The notes under the pieces: model-generated
The model's database searches: none
Seen by the model: only the letters and a program-made list of their open reading frames with translations
What the model was told of the DNA's origin: nothing
Translations under genes and position numbers: made by a program
Assembly: GCA_964575025.1 (NCBI GenBank)
Contig: CAZNPV010000019.1
Span: forward strand, 1-64,000
DNA: 64,000 bases
Reading direction: 5' to 3'
Origin: JABMQB01 sp964575025
GTDB taxonomy: Bacteria > Bacteroidota > Bacteroidia > Bacteroidales > Prolixibacteraceae
In this document: in pieces, positions 26,640 through 36,120 of the stretch
How positions within the stretch are numbered: position 1 is the stretch's first letter
Layout: each line of letters starts with the position of its first letter

Positions 26640-28214
26640 ATGGATGAAAAGAAAAAACAGAACAAGAATAAAGACAAAAAAATAACCAGGCGCGATGTTA
26701 TCAAGGGATTGGCCACCCTCCCGATTGCAGGAGCTGTTGTATACGGAGCGTACAAAAAGAGGCATTATGAAAAGGCACTCAACCGTACGATTGCCGATGA
26801 ACTGGGAATGTCACACATTCAGCCTGAGGTTGCACCGGTGAAATCCGGAGGTAAGGAGATCCGGATCGGACTGATTGGCTTCGGGATCCGGGGAAAGCAG
26901 CTTGCCAAAGGGCTAGGATTTGTACATCCTGCTGAGATAGATGAATGGCTGGCCGGGACTCAGGCGAACAAAAATGATACCCGTTACAGCGACTTCCTGG
27001 CTCAGGAGGACCTGAACATTAAGATCACTGCAGTGTGCGATATTTTTGATACCTATGGTCAAATGGCCAGGGAAGCAGCTGCCAATGTCCACCGGCAGGG
27101 AACAGGAGGAAAACTGGAAGAACTGCCTGAACGATACCTGAATTATCGGGAACTGATCGCTTCTCCTGATGTGGATGCAGTCATAATTGCCACTCCCGAT
27201 CACTGGCACGGGCCTATGACCATCGAAGCAGCCAGGGTTGGAAAACATATCTATTGTGAAAAACCCATGTCATGGAGTGTGGAAGAGACCTACGAAATGA
27301 GAAAAGAGGTAAAGGGAAACAACGTGGTTTTTCAGCTAGGCCACCAGGGCCGGCAAACCGATGCTTACGGAAAAGCCCGGGAAGCGCTGGAAAAAGAAAT
27401 ATTAGGTCCTGTCAACCTGGTTGAAGTAACTACAAACCGGAATGATCCCAACGGCGCGTGGGTTTATCCCATCCATGAAGATGCCAACAGAAATACCATT
27501 GACTGGGAGCAGTTTATCGGACAAGCTCCCTGGCATGAATTCAGCCTGGAACGGTTTTTTCGCTGGCGCTGTTGGTGGGATTACAGCACCGGCCTCTCGG
27601 GTGACCTGCTGACACATGAATATGACGCTGTAAACCAGATCATGAGAATTGGAATCCCAAAATCAGCCATGTCTACCGGAGGGATCTACTTTTATAAAGA
27701 CGGACGAACCGTACCCGATGTGCTGACCACCGTCTTTGAATTCCCGGATAAAGATCTTTCCATGGTTTACTCAGCTACCCTCTCAAGCCAAATGTCCCGG
27801 GGAAAACGTATCATGGGCCATGATGCCTATATGGAACTGGGCAATACCATCACCATCTACCCGGACCCCGGTTCTACGCGGTATGCCGACAAAATTGGAA
27901 AAAATATTCTGAAACCGGACGTGCCCATGTATTCCTATTTCCCAGGCAAAAAGGATGTGGATGCAGTAACTTCCGCTACCGAACTCTATTTTGCCGACCG
28001 CGGATTGCTATACACCTACCGCGGAGGCAAAAGAATGGATACCACACACCTCCACCTGAAAGAGTGGATTGATTGCATCCGTTCGGGAGGAACCCCCAGT
28101 TGTGATGTCGATCAGGCATTTGAAGAAGCTATGACAGCCCATATGGGAACCCTCTCGTATTTACATAAAAAACAGGTGAGATGGAATGCTGAAAAGGAAA
28201 CAATCCTTATCTGA
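26640..28214 (+). CDS. Exported Gfo/Idh/MocA oxidoreductase
   Basis: The 524-residue protein starts with a Lys-rich segment and a Tat-like ITRRDVIKGLATLPIAGAVV signal. The NAD(P)-binding domain (about 70-245) shows IGLIGFGIRGKQLAKG and the hallmark CEKPMSWS (EKP motif). The C-terminal alpha/beta domain continues to the end. The family oxidises or epimerises sugars and sugar derivatives, or hydrolyses glycosides by transient oxidation; the substrate here is unknown. It is longer than the usual 350-450 residues because of inserts near 85-110 and 340-470. It follows the DoxX gene by 11 bases. Confidence 0.88.
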   Translation: MDEKKKQNKNKDKKITRRDVIKGLATLPIAGAVVYGAYKKRHYEKALNRTIADELGMSHIQPEVAPVKSGGKEIRIGLIGFGIRGKQLAKGLGFVHPAEIDEWLAGTQANKNDTRYSDFLAQEDLNIKITAVCDIFDTYGQMAREAAANVHRQGTGGKLEELPERYLNYRELIASPDVDAVIIATPDHWHGPMTIEAARVGKHIYCEKPMSWSVEETYEMRKEVKGNNVVFQLGHQGRQTDAYGKAREALEKEILGPVNLVEVTTNRNDPNGAWVYPIHEDANRNTIDWEQFIGQAPWHEFSLERFFRWRCWWDYSTGLSGDLLTHEYDAVNQIMRIGIPKSAMSTGGIYFYKDGRTVPDVLTTVFEFPDKDLSMVYSATLSSQMSRGKRIMGHDAYMELGNTITIYPDPGSTRYADKIGKNILKPDVPMYSYFPGKKDVDAVTSATELYFADRGLLYTYRGGKRMDTTHLHLKEWIDCIRSGGTPSCDVDQAFEEAMTAHMGTLSYLHKKQVRWNAEKETILI

Positions 28215-28365
28215 GCCCACACAAAATACAAAAAAATAGGGTGTTCATCGGATTCTCCGGGCACCTTTCACAACATTCAATCGCTGGTAATCCAATGCAC
28301 GATTTTCTCATCGTAAGGTTTTGTTTTAGGAGAAACATAATCCACCATCCTGCCATTTTCAGGGA

Positions 28366-29868
28366 TTACTGTTGTTCCAGTAACAGGGGATTGACGTATT
28401 CGATCTTTTGATTGAGTTCAAAATCGTACAAAGTCAGAATCCTGAGATTATAGAATGCAACCCAGTAGGTTCGCAGGGAATTGATGTAATCCCGTTTTGC
28501 TGCTTCGCGTTCTGACAGTGCGATATTCAGATCGGTAATGCTGATTTCACCGTTCTGAAATCTTTTCAGGGCAATGGTGTATCCGTTTTCTGCCACTTTA
28601 TCGGCTTCATTGGCTGTTTCGAGCTGGTCTTTTAACAGTCCGAACTGTTCAACCTGAACGACCACACTCCGTTCAAAATCCTGCCGGTCCTGTTCGACAT
28701 CGAACAGGGTAAGCTCACGTTCGGATTCAGCCAGTTTTACTGCAGATGCAGACTTCCCCCAATCAAGCACCGGAATACTCAGCGAGAGATTAATCGTACG
28801 CTGTTTCTCAGGTTGTTCATAAATACCCCCTATTGAACCGGCACTGTTTGACATACCGTAACTTCCTCTCAGGGTAGCACTCAGCCCGGTTTGGCTTTTT
28901 GCCTGAACCAGCGCACGTTCTGCCTGAATGAGCCTTCTTTCATATTGCACACTCTCCTTCCGGTTTTCCATTGCCTGAGTCAGAGCCTTGTCCGCATCAA
29001 TTTCAAACAAATAGATCTGGGTAGGTATTTTCAATTCGATCGTTTCCTCCTGGCCTAATCCAATGTAGGACTTTAATTCAAAATCGGCATTTTTAAGGTC
29101 CATGCTTGCCTTGTTCAGGGCTTTCTGTGCATTTAACACGGAAAGCCTGATCCGGGCAAAATCATTGTCGGAGATCGTTCCCAGTTTTTTCCGGGTCTCT
29201 GCTATACGCAAATTATCCCTGCTGTTCTTCAGGTTGCTCTCAGCCAGGTTGTAATTGGTCTGGATGCTTAAATAATTAAAAAACCGATAGGTTGCATACA
29301 AGGATATCTCCTCGGTTGTTTCGACATAATCTTTCTGTGCTTCATCGTAAATCAGGGGTTCAATTTTTCTGGACCATTTTAACCAGTTCACATCAAAAAT
29401 CGGTTGCGTGAAACCAATCGAGAAAGGACTCCCCGAATAATTCACGATTCCTTTGTTAAAATCCTGAAACCGGATAGCGGATGTAGAAGCATAGATATAC
29501 GTTCCTGTTTGCGGGATGGACTGATTCAATGAAAGCCGGGCTGAAGTAGAAAGGTTCGTAACCTGTTTGAACTCGATGCTTCCGTCGGGTTGGGTAACTG
29601 CCACTGTCGACTGATTGTAATCCGGCATATCTCCTGATAATACCAGTTGGGGCCGGTTACTGGTTTTAAAATTCCGCCACCTCCAGTAGTAATTCACATT
29701 TCGGTTGTTGTTGTTTTTCATGGCCGATGATTTTTCAATAGCCAGGTTAACAACATCGTTAAGACTCAGGAAGTAGGATACGGTATCCTGAGCCATCAGT
29801 CCCGAAATCAGGCCTAACGCAGCTAACGTGCATGTAATCTTCCTTCTGTATCTTATTCCTTGTATCAT
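28366..29868 (-). CDS. TolC family outer-membrane channel
   Basis: The 500-residue protein has a signal peptide ending GLMA and two outer-membrane-efflux repeats with long amphipathic, coiled-coil helices (about 190-250 and 400-460), typical of TolC trimers that form the exit duct of tripartite pumps. The C terminus ends YVNPLLLEQQ. Its start overlaps the end of the HlyD-type adaptor gene by four bases, so they are translationally coupled. No ABC, RND or MFS pump is encoded nearby. Confidence 0.93.
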   Translation of the reverse strand: MIQGIRYRRKITCTLAALGLISGLMAQDTVSYFLSLNDVVNLAIEKSSAMKNNNNRNVNYYWRWRNFKTSNRPQLVLSGDMPDYNQSTVAVTQPDGSIEFKQVTNLSTSARLSLNQSIPQTGTYIYASTSAIRFQDFNKGIVNYSGSPFSIGFTQPIFDVNWLKWSRKIEPLIYDEAQKDYVETTEEISLYATYRFFNYLSIQTNYNLAESNLKNSRDNLRIAETRKKLGTISDNDFARIRLSVLNAQKALNKASMDLKNADFELKSYIGLGQEETIELKIPTQIYLFEIDADKALTQAMENRKESVQYERRLIQAERALVQAKSQTGLSATLRGSYGMSNSAGSIGGIYEQPEKQRTINLSLSIPVLDWGKSASAVKLAESERELTLFDVEQDRQDFERSVVVQVEQFGLLKDQLETANEADKVAENGYTIALKRFQNGEISITDLNIALSEREAAKRDYINSLRTYWVAFYNLRILTLYDFELNQKIEYVNPLLLEQQ

Positions 29869-31088
29869 TTATCTGAAATTTCAGTAAATCGCTCAACATC
29901 TCCCGCGCCTTTCGAGGTAACCACCTGGTCTCCCTCATTCAGACCGGAAACAATTTCCTGGTATTCTATCCCTTTTATTCCAAATTTTACACTTTTCTCT
30001 ACTACCCTTTCTGAGTCTTTTACTAAAACAGTCTGTTCGTGATCCGGATGAAATTTATCTGAGGAAGGAACTCTGAGTGTATTATCCCTTATAGATTGTA
30101 TCACCTGCAGAGGGATGGTTTGATTTGCTATCAGCGCAGGATGGTCGCTTTGTTCCAGATGAACCGTAAACAGGATTTTGCTGTTTTCAATCACTGGAGG
30201 AATAATACCAATCCGGCCTTCCAGTTTTTCATGGTCTAAAAAGGCAAATACACGATTTCCTGTTTTAATATAATCGGAATATTTCTCATCAATTGACCCG
30301 TTAATCTTGAATGTAGTCAGGTCTGACATGCGGACCAGCATTCTGTCGGCACTGGTTTTCTCTCCCACTTTTCCTGATATCTCCAGAATAATTCCATCGG
30401 AAGGCGCCCTGACCTTCAGATTCTTCAGCAACTCCCGCTTTTCCTCAAGCTGTTTCTCCTGGATCCTTATCTGCAACAGAAGGACCTCTTCATCGACCTG
30501 AAGTTGTTTTGTGCGAATCTCATTTTTTTCGATTACCATGGCGAGTTCCTTTTCAGCCAGGGTAATGTTCTGTTTTGTTTCCTGCAGGCGTGCCGGGGAG
30601 ATCCCCCCTACACTTAACAACTGTTCTTCATCAGCCAACTGAGACTTTAACGAAGTAATCCGTAGTTTTTTTACCTCCACATTGTAATCCAAATCGATCA
30701 GGGAACTTCGGTTGTTGAGGCGGGTTTTTTCCAGCGAGTTACGCTTCATCTCCAACTGGTCAGAAATATTTTCAATTTCATTTTTTACAGGTTCAGTATC
30801 CAGTTCAAGGATTACCTCCCCGGCTTCCACCCGGGCGCCCGGTTCTTTGTTGATCTTTTTCATGATACTGGATGAAGGACTTAGGATAATCACCTCATTC
30901 TCAGCCTCCACAATACCTGTAGCTTCCGTGGCAATCACAACCTGTCCACGGTCCACTATGGCTATGGTTTCCTTATGGGTATTGTTTTTTAACAAAGGGG
31001 ATAAGGCCGGGATTCCTAAGCCTACAATTCCAATCAGCACTACCAGAAGTACAGCAGCAATAATGTAATAAATCCTCTTATTATTCAT
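29865..31088 (-). CDS. HlyD/MacA-like periplasmic adaptor
   Basis: The 407-residue adaptor has one N-terminal membrane anchor (about 7-29), a split biotinyl/lipoyl-like hairpin domain (about 60-95 and 225-255), a long coiled coil (about 105-215) and a C-terminal beta-barrel domain. Such proteins link an inner-membrane pump to TolC. It is the first gene of a two-gene operon with tolC under a well-formed promoter. The transported compound and pump are unknown; the pump must be encoded elsewhere or be a partner of another system. Confidence 0.92.
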   Translation of the reverse strand: MNNKRIYYIIAAVLLVVLIGIVGLGIPALSPLLKNNTHKETIAIVDRGQVVIATEATGIVEAENEVIILSPSSSIMKKINKEPGARVEAGEVILELDTEPVKNEIENISDQLEMKRNSLEKTRLNNRSSLIDLDYNVEVKKLRITSLKSQLADEEQLLSVGGISPARLQETKQNITLAEKELAMVIEKNEIRTKQLQVDEEVLLLQIRIQEKQLEEKRELLKNLKVRAPSDGIILEISGKVGEKTSADRMLVRMSDLTTFKINGSIDEKYSDYIKTGNRVFAFLDHEKLEGRIGIIPPVIENSKILFTVHLEQSDHPALIANQTIPLQVIQSIRDNTLRVPSSDKFHPDHEQTVLVKDSERVVEKSVKFGIKGIEYQEIVSGLNEGDQVVTSKGAGDVERFTEISDK

Positions 31089-31148
31089 TTCGGATCAGTT
31101 GGTTTAAGTAACATGTCTATCCGCAGAAATACCTCTGACCGGATTCTT

Positions 31149-31178
31149 CAAAATTAATGCATTATTCTAAATTACCAA
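31149..31178 (-). promoter_or_regulatory. Promoter of the hlyD-tolC operon
   Basis: On the minus strand TTG (31176-31178), a 19-base spacer and TAATTTTG (31149-31156) form a near-ideal Bacteroidota promoter, leaving a leader of about 55 bases. Confidence 0.65.
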
Positions 31179-31308
31179 CCATATTGACCCAATATTATGG
31201 GAAGAAATAATACAAATATGCCTATTCACATTCCCCTGAATACAAGAATCATCCTCTTTTTTCCCCAGACCTTTTTCATTTGTTGGGATTCGGAAATATA
31301 ACACTGTT

Positions 31309-32772
31309 TTAAAATCCAAAGAGTTCCGGTATCCACAATGAGATTTCCGGTATATAGGTTACCAGCATCAGACAAACGATCATGGCTGCAAACATAGGCA
31401 ACAAGGGTTTAATGACGGTTTCAATTTTCACACCGCTGACACTGCACCCGATAAACAACAAAGATCCCACAGGGGGAGTCCCTAAACCAACACTCAGGTT
31501 CATCACCATGATGATCCCGAATTGTACCGGATCAAGTCCAAGGTTTGTGACGATGGGCAGAAAAATCGGCGTAAAAATCAACACGGCCGGTGTCATATCC
31601 ATAAAAACGCCGACAAACAACAAGAGTAGGTTAATTATCAGCAGAATAACAAATTTATTGTCACTGATCGAGAGGAGGGCTGCGCTTACATTCTGGGGAA
31701 TATTTTCAAAAGCCATTATCCACGACAAGCCAATACAGGTTGCAATTAATAACATTACGAAAGCGGTTGTTTTCACGGAACGGAGGATCACTCCCGGAAG
31801 ATCATTCAGCCTCATTTCCTTGTAGATAAAGGCAAGGATCAGCGCATACAGAACAGCAATAGCCGAAGCCTCAGTGGCAGTAAAATAGCCGGCAACAATC
31901 CCTCCGATAACCACTACCAGCATCATGAGGCTGGGAAGCGCACTCATGAATTTCTTAACCACGATCCAGAGGCCCCGTTTATGTCGTATGGAAAAGAAAA
32001 CCAGCCAGACCACGAAGGCAGCTCCAACCCCCCCGTATATCAGGGTGGAAACCAGGGGAGAAAAAACTTTATTTACTGTTATGAATCCAAAGACAACCAG
32101 TGCCACTGCAAGAAGAACAGATCCCAGGACAGCGATATTCTTAAGGACTCCTTTTGTTCCGGATGCTTTATATGCCAGCATCATAACCGCCATTAACATG
32201 ATAGACAAACCGGTAAGGAAACCCGGAACATAACCGGCAAGAAACAGGGCGGTAATAGAAACTCCGCCACTGGCTAACGAATAAACAATGAGTACATTGC
32301 TGGGAGGTATGGACAAACCGGTCGTAGCCGAGGTAATATTTATCGCGGCACTGAAATTTTTATCATACCCCTCTTTTTCCATTTCAGGAGCCATAATACT
32401 GCCAATAGCAGAAGCCGAGGCGGCGGCTGAACCGGAAATAGCCCCAAAAAGCATATTGGCAAGAACATTCACAAATGCCAGTCCGGCAGGCCAGCGGCCT
32501 ACCAATACACGGGCAAAGCTAATTAACCGGATAGCGATTCCCCCTTTGTTCATAATGTTCCCCGCAAGGATAAAAAACGGGATGGCCAGTAGCGTAAAAC
32601 TGTCCAGCCCTGTAGCCATTCGCTGTGCAAAGGTGGTGGCTGCCGGAATGGGCATAATGGTTACCAGCATGGTCAGAATACCGGAAATGCCAATACTGAA
32701 AGCAATGGGAACACCAATTGCCAGTAACAATACAAAACTTACCACCAGAACAAGTACACCTAGAAATTCCAT
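31309..32772 (-). CDS. dctM: TRAP transporter large permease (DctM)
   Basis: The product is the 12-helix transport subunit of a TRAP transporter, which imports organic acids using a sodium gradient. About 487 residues fit the DctM family (FFILAGNIMNKGGIAIRLI, FVGVFMDMTPAVLIFTPIFLP, GLGTPPVGSLLFIG). I start at the ATG at 32772, preceded by AAGGGG; a reading frame to 32805 would run into dctQ. It is the last gene of the hexuronate operon, seven bases after dctQ, so the likely substrates are galacturonate and/or glucuronate or oligomers. Specificity is inferred from context. Confidence 0.93.
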   Translation of the reverse strand: MEFLGVLVLVVSFVLLLAIGVPIAFSIGISGILTMLVTIMPIPAATTFAQRMATGLDSFTLLAIPFFILAGNIMNKGGIAIRLISFARVLVGRWPAGLAFVNVLANMLFGAISGSAAASASAIGSIMAPEMEKEGYDKNFSAAINITSATTGLSIPPSNVLIVYSLASGGVSITALFLAGYVPGFLTGLSIMLMAVMMLAYKASGTKGVLKNIAVLGSVLLAVALVVFGFITVNKVFSPLVSTLIYGGVGAAFVVWLVFFSIRHKRGLWIVVKKFMSALPSLMMLVVVIGGIVAGYFTATEASAIAVLYALILAFIYKEMRLNDLPGVILRSVKTTAFVMLLIATCIGLSWIMAFENIPQNVSAALLSISDNKFVILLIINLLLLFVGVFMDMTPAVLIFTPIFLPIVTNLGLDPVQFGIIMVMNLSVGLGTPPVGSLLFIGCSVSGVKIETVIKPLLPMFAAMIVCLMLVTYIPEISLWIPELFGF

Positions 32773-32779
32773 AATCCCC

Positions 32780-33241
32780 TTATTTACGTTGTAATGAATT
32801 GTCAACCATATAATAAATGATCAATACCCCGCTTAAGGGAAGTACCAGATAAACGTACCCCAAGGGTATGCCAAGAGCTGCTGAATACACCTCAAGGTGA
32901 AACCGGGTGAAAACCAACCATGCACCTCCGATACACATCACAAACAGAGCAAAGATCCCTACCACACTATTGATAATAAGCTGAAGCCGCTTTTTGCCGG
33001 CTCCCTTGCGCTTCTGAAGCATCAGGTCAATGGCCAGGTGTTCATTCTTCCCGGCTACATAGGCAGAGCCAAGTAACCCAACCCATATAAGCAGAAATCC
33101 CGCTAATTCATCGGTAAACGAACTGGGAGAAGCCAGCACATACCGGCTGAATACCTGCCATAAAACATCAATCACTAAAAGGCTCATTAAGGAAATCAAA
33201 AAGACCTCCAGAATTCTGTCTATTCTTTTCCGTAGTTTCAC
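32780..33241 (-). CDS. dctQ: TRAP transporter small permease (DctQ)
   Basis: The 153-residue protein has four predicted membrane helices and the DctQ pattern (LLVIDVLWQVFSRYV, SSFTDELAGFLLIWVGLLGSAY, NEHLAIDLM). It pairs with DctM to form the membrane part of the transporter. It lies between dctP and dctM in the same operon, 42 bases after dctP. Confidence 0.92.
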   Translation of the reverse strand: MKLRKRIDRILEVFLISLMSLLVIDVLWQVFSRYVLASPSSFTDELAGFLLIWVGLLGSAYVAGKNEHLAIDLMLQKRKGAGKKRLQLIINSVVGIFALFVMCIGGAWLVFTRFHLEVYSAALGIPLGYVYLVLPLSGVLIIYYMVDNSLQRK

Positions 33242-33283
33242 TTGTGTAGATTTATAGTAAAACGATTCGATTTGCTTCCGGTT

Positions 33284-34264
33284 TTATTCAACTTCCCTGA
33301 TTTTTTTAATCAAAGGAGCCAGTATTTCATCCTCTTCATACATTTCATAAAAAGTACGCACTTTTTCAGCAAAAAGTGATTTATCCGGATAGTTAATTTT
33401 CACTCCTGCTTTCTGTACCTCTTCGAGAGATTCTTCCACAGCTTCCTGCCAGTACTTCCGTTGAACGGGTACCGATTCTTTTACGGCCTCCAACAACCAC
33501 TCCTGTTCGGTGGGAGTCAGCTTATTCCATACTTTTGTACTGATAATCAATACATCGGGAACACAGGTGTGCTCATCCAGGGAATAATATTTACAAACCT
33601 CATAATGATGGGAGGTATAAAGACTTGGCGGATTATTCTCTGCGCCATCCACTACACCGCTTTGCAGGGCAGTATAGAGTTCGCCCCAGGAGATAGGTGT
33701 GGGTGAACCGCCCAGCGATTTAATCAACTCCACAGCAGTGATGCTTTTCATGACCCGGATTTTCATTCCTTTCAGGTCATCAGGGGTCTGTATCGGTTTA
33801 TCAATGGTATAAAAACTCCGGAATCCGGCATCATAAAAACAGAGTCCCCGGATCCAGTATTCTTCGGTCCCCGACAACAAATCCTGTCCTATCTGACCAT
33901 CAAACACTTTAAAGGCATGCTCTTTAGACCTGAAAATATAAGGCATTCCCAGAACCCTGAATTTACGGGTAAAACTTTCCATAACCGCTGAAGAAACTTT
34001 CGTGAGTGCCAGGCTCCCGATCTGCAGAAGTTCTACACATTGTTGTTCCGAACCTAACTGCCCGCTGGGATATATGTCGATTGTGAGCTTTCCGTCTGAT
34101 TTTTCAGCAAGCTGTTCGGCCATAAAAACCATCCCTTTATGAACCGGGTGGGTAGGATCCAGGCCATGGGCCAGTTTAAGCGTTTTATGGGATTGGATAT
34201 TATTGCATGCTCCGAGGATGCCAACCAGCCATACCAGGGATAAGATAATCCATTTATTTTTCAT
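33284..34264 (-). CDS. dctP: TRAP solute-binding lipoprotein (DctP)
   Basis: The 326-residue binding protein has a lipoprotein signal with lipobox LGAC (Cys20), unlike many Gram-negative homologues that are soluble. The body is a DctP domain with the conserved Arg for the ligand carboxylate in the region KGMKIRVMKS and the typical GAENNPPSLYTSHHYEV segment. It captures a sugar acid for DctQM. Uronate specificity is inferred from the operon (uxaC, uxaE, kdgK, eda). Its first 11 bases overlap the end of the aldolase gene. Confidence 0.92.
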   Translation of the reverse strand: MKNKWIILSLVWLVGILGACNNIQSHKTLKLAHGLDPTHPVHKGMVFMAEQLAEKSDGKLTIDIYPSGQLGSEQQCVELLQIGSLALTKVSSAVMESFTRKFRVLGMPYIFRSKEHAFKVFDGQIGQDLLSGTEEYWIRGLCFYDAGFRSFYTIDKPIQTPDDLKGMKIRVMKSITAVELIKSLGGSPTPISWGELYTALQSGVVDGAENNPPSLYTSHHYEVCKYYSLDEHTCVPDVLIISTKVWNKLTPTEQEWLLEAVKESVPVQRKYWQEAVEESLEEVQKAGVKINYPDKSLFAEKVRTFYEMYEEDEILAPLIKKIREVE

Positions 34265-34934
34265 TGTTTCTGATCTTTTTAATTAACGCCAGCACATCAC
34301 TTACCTTCCGGCTAATAAAAGAGTAGTCTTCCTTTTTCAGCATCTCTTTGGGAAACAACCGGGACCCTATACCTACGCAGGAAGCTCCGGCACGCAACCA
34401 TGCACGAAGGCTTTCTTCCGTAGGTTCGACACCTCCCGTAGGCATCAAATCGACCCATGGCAAAGGGCCCAGAACAGCTTTTACAAAACCGGGGCCTCCT
34501 ACTTCCGAACCAGGAAAGATCTTCACAATATCTGCTCCCCATTCATGTGCCTTCGATATTTCGGTCACAGAGCCACATCCGGGGCTCCAGGCTATTTTTC
34601 GTTTGTTGCATATTTTTGCCATTCCCTTATCGAGAATAGGAGAAACCACAAAATTTGCTCCCAGGGCAATGTACATTGCTGTAGTTGCTTCATCCACTAC
34701 GGACCCTACTCCAAGCATCATATCGGGTACTTCATCTATAGCCCATTGGTTCAAAGCTGCAAAAACCAGGGTTGCAAAATCTCCCCGGTTGGTAAATTCA
34801 AAAACGCGGGCTCCCCCGTCGTAACAGGCTTTGACAACCTTCCGGCATACTTCCGCCTCCTGATGGTAAAAAACAGGAATCAGTCCGGATTCCTTCATCA
34901 CGGTTACAACTTCTGTACGTTTAAATCGTGCCAT
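34254..34934 (-). CDS. eda: KDPG / 4-hydroxy-2-oxoglutarate aldolase
   Basis: Eda cleaves 2-keto-3-deoxy-6-phosphogluconate to pyruvate and glyceraldehyde-3-phosphate. The 226 residues form one TIM barrel. The Schiff-base Lys lies in VKIFPGSEVG, the catalytic Glu in FEFTNRG, and phosphate is bound by the glycines of LMPTGGVEP and GIGSRLF. It follows kdgK in the operon, so the pair finishes uronate breakdown. The FEFTNRG segment differs from the enterobacterial VTLRT form but is common in Bacteroidota. Confidence 0.93.
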   Translation of the reverse strand: MARFKRTEVVTVMKESGLIPVFYHQEAEVCRKVVKACYDGGARVFEFTNRGDFATLVFAALNQWAIDEVPDMMLGVGSVVDEATTAMYIALGANFVVSPILDKGMAKICNKRKIAWSPGCGSVTEISKAHEWGADIVKIFPGSEVGGPGFVKAVLGPLPWVDLMPTGGVEPTEESLRAWLRAGASCVGIGSRLFPKEMLKKEDYSFISRKVSDVLALIKKIRNNEK

Positions 34935-34982
34935 ATTTCAAAGTTTGACATTCAACGCTTCAGGTTCTTTTCTGTCTTTTTC

Positions 34983-36029
34983 TTATCGGGCCACACGTCC
35001 TGAGGCGTCGCCCTCCATGAGTTTCTCCACCTCGTCGACAGAAACCTGGTTAAAATCTCCATATACGGTATGTTTCAGGCAGGAGGCCGCAACGGCAAAA
35101 TCCAACGCTTTCTGGTCATTATCCCCGTAAGTTAGCAGGCCGTATATCAATCCTCCCATAAAAGCATCTCCCCCACCAACCCGGTCGACAATATGGGTAA
35201 TGTCGTATGTGGCTGACTCGTATAACTTTTTACCATTCCATAATACGCCTGACCACTTGTTGTGGTTGGCATTTACAGAACCCCGCAAGGTGGTAATCAC
35301 TTTTTTACAACGTGGATAACGAGACATAATCTGTTTCGAAACCGACAAATAGGCTTTCCCGGAGATCTTCCCAAGGGTAACATCCACTCCCTCCGGTTTG
35401 ATTCCCAGCACTTTCTCTGCATCTTCCTCGTTTCCCAGAACAATATCGGCCCCTTCAACCAGTTCAGGCATTACTTCACGGGCTGTTTTTCCGTATTTCC
35501 ACAGATTTTTCCTGTAATTAAGGTCACAGGAAACAGTTACTCCCATTTCATGGGCCATGGCAATGGCTTCCCTGCAAACTTCTGCTGCGCTTTCTGAAAT
35601 GGCTGGGGTGATACCGGTCCAGTGAAACCAGGTTGCTTTTTCAAAGATTTTTTTCCAGGGAACCATGCCTGGCTGAATCCCGGATATTGCCGAATAAGCC
35701 CGGTCATAAATAACCTTACTGCCCCTGGATACTGCCCCGGTTTCCAGAAAGTAGATCCCCAGTCGTTTCCCTCCCCACAAGATCGACTCCGTATTAACTC
35801 CGTATTTTTGTAAATCCATCACACAGGCACGCCCCACATCATTTTCCGGTAAACGGGTAACAAAATCAACCGGAATGCCATAATTTGCCAATGACACAGC
35901 AACATTTGCCTCGCCACCGCCATACGTTGCATTGAACTGACGAGCCTGATGAATCCTGAGGTAATCCGGTGTGGAAAGTCGTAACATAATCTCCCCAAAA
36001 GCAACCACTCTGTGTTTCATCTCATTCAA
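34983..36029 (-). CDS. kdgK: 2-keto-3-deoxygluconate kinase (PfkB family)
   Basis: The 348-residue PfkB kinase phosphorylates KDG to KDPG with ATP. Visible motifs are the N-terminal FGEIMLRLSTP, GGGEANVAVSLA (sugar binding), NEEDAEKVLG and VDRVGGGDAFMGGLIYG, where the Asp of GGGDA is the catalytic base. The first ATG (36029) is used here, but the second, at 36020 (MKHRVVAFGE), fits the family start better. The neighbours eda, uxaC and uxaE make the KDG assignment strong. A second, more divergent PfkB kinase is in the plus-strand operon. Confidence 0.92.
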   Translation of the reverse strand: MNEMKHRVVAFGEIMLRLSTPDYLRIHQARQFNATYGGGEANVAVSLANYGIPVDFVTRLPENDVGRACVMDLQKYGVNTESILWGGKRLGIYFLETGAVSRGSKVIYDRAYSAISGIQPGMVPWKKIFEKATWFHWTGITPAISESAAEVCREAIAMAHEMGVTVSCDLNYRKNLWKYGKTAREVMPELVEGADIVLGNEEDAEKVLGIKPEGVDVTLGKISGKAYLSVSKQIMSRYPRCKKVITTLRGSVNANHNKWSGVLWNGKKLYESATYDITHIVDRVGGGDAFMGGLIYGLLTYGDNDQKALDFAVAASCLKHTVYGDFNQVSVDEVEKLMEGDASGRVAR

Positions 36030-36120
36030 TATTGTATATTTTTCCTGGTATTTTTATCATAAAATCAAACCATTCCCCGATCCCGTGCCTACCCATCGGG
36101 ATCTCCTTAAATTGCAAAAT

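Noticed and set aside
32772..32805. Longer DctM start at 32805
   Set aside because: It would overlap dctQ by 26 bases and add a polar extension. The ATG at 32772 has an AAGGGG upstream and begins the first membrane helix.
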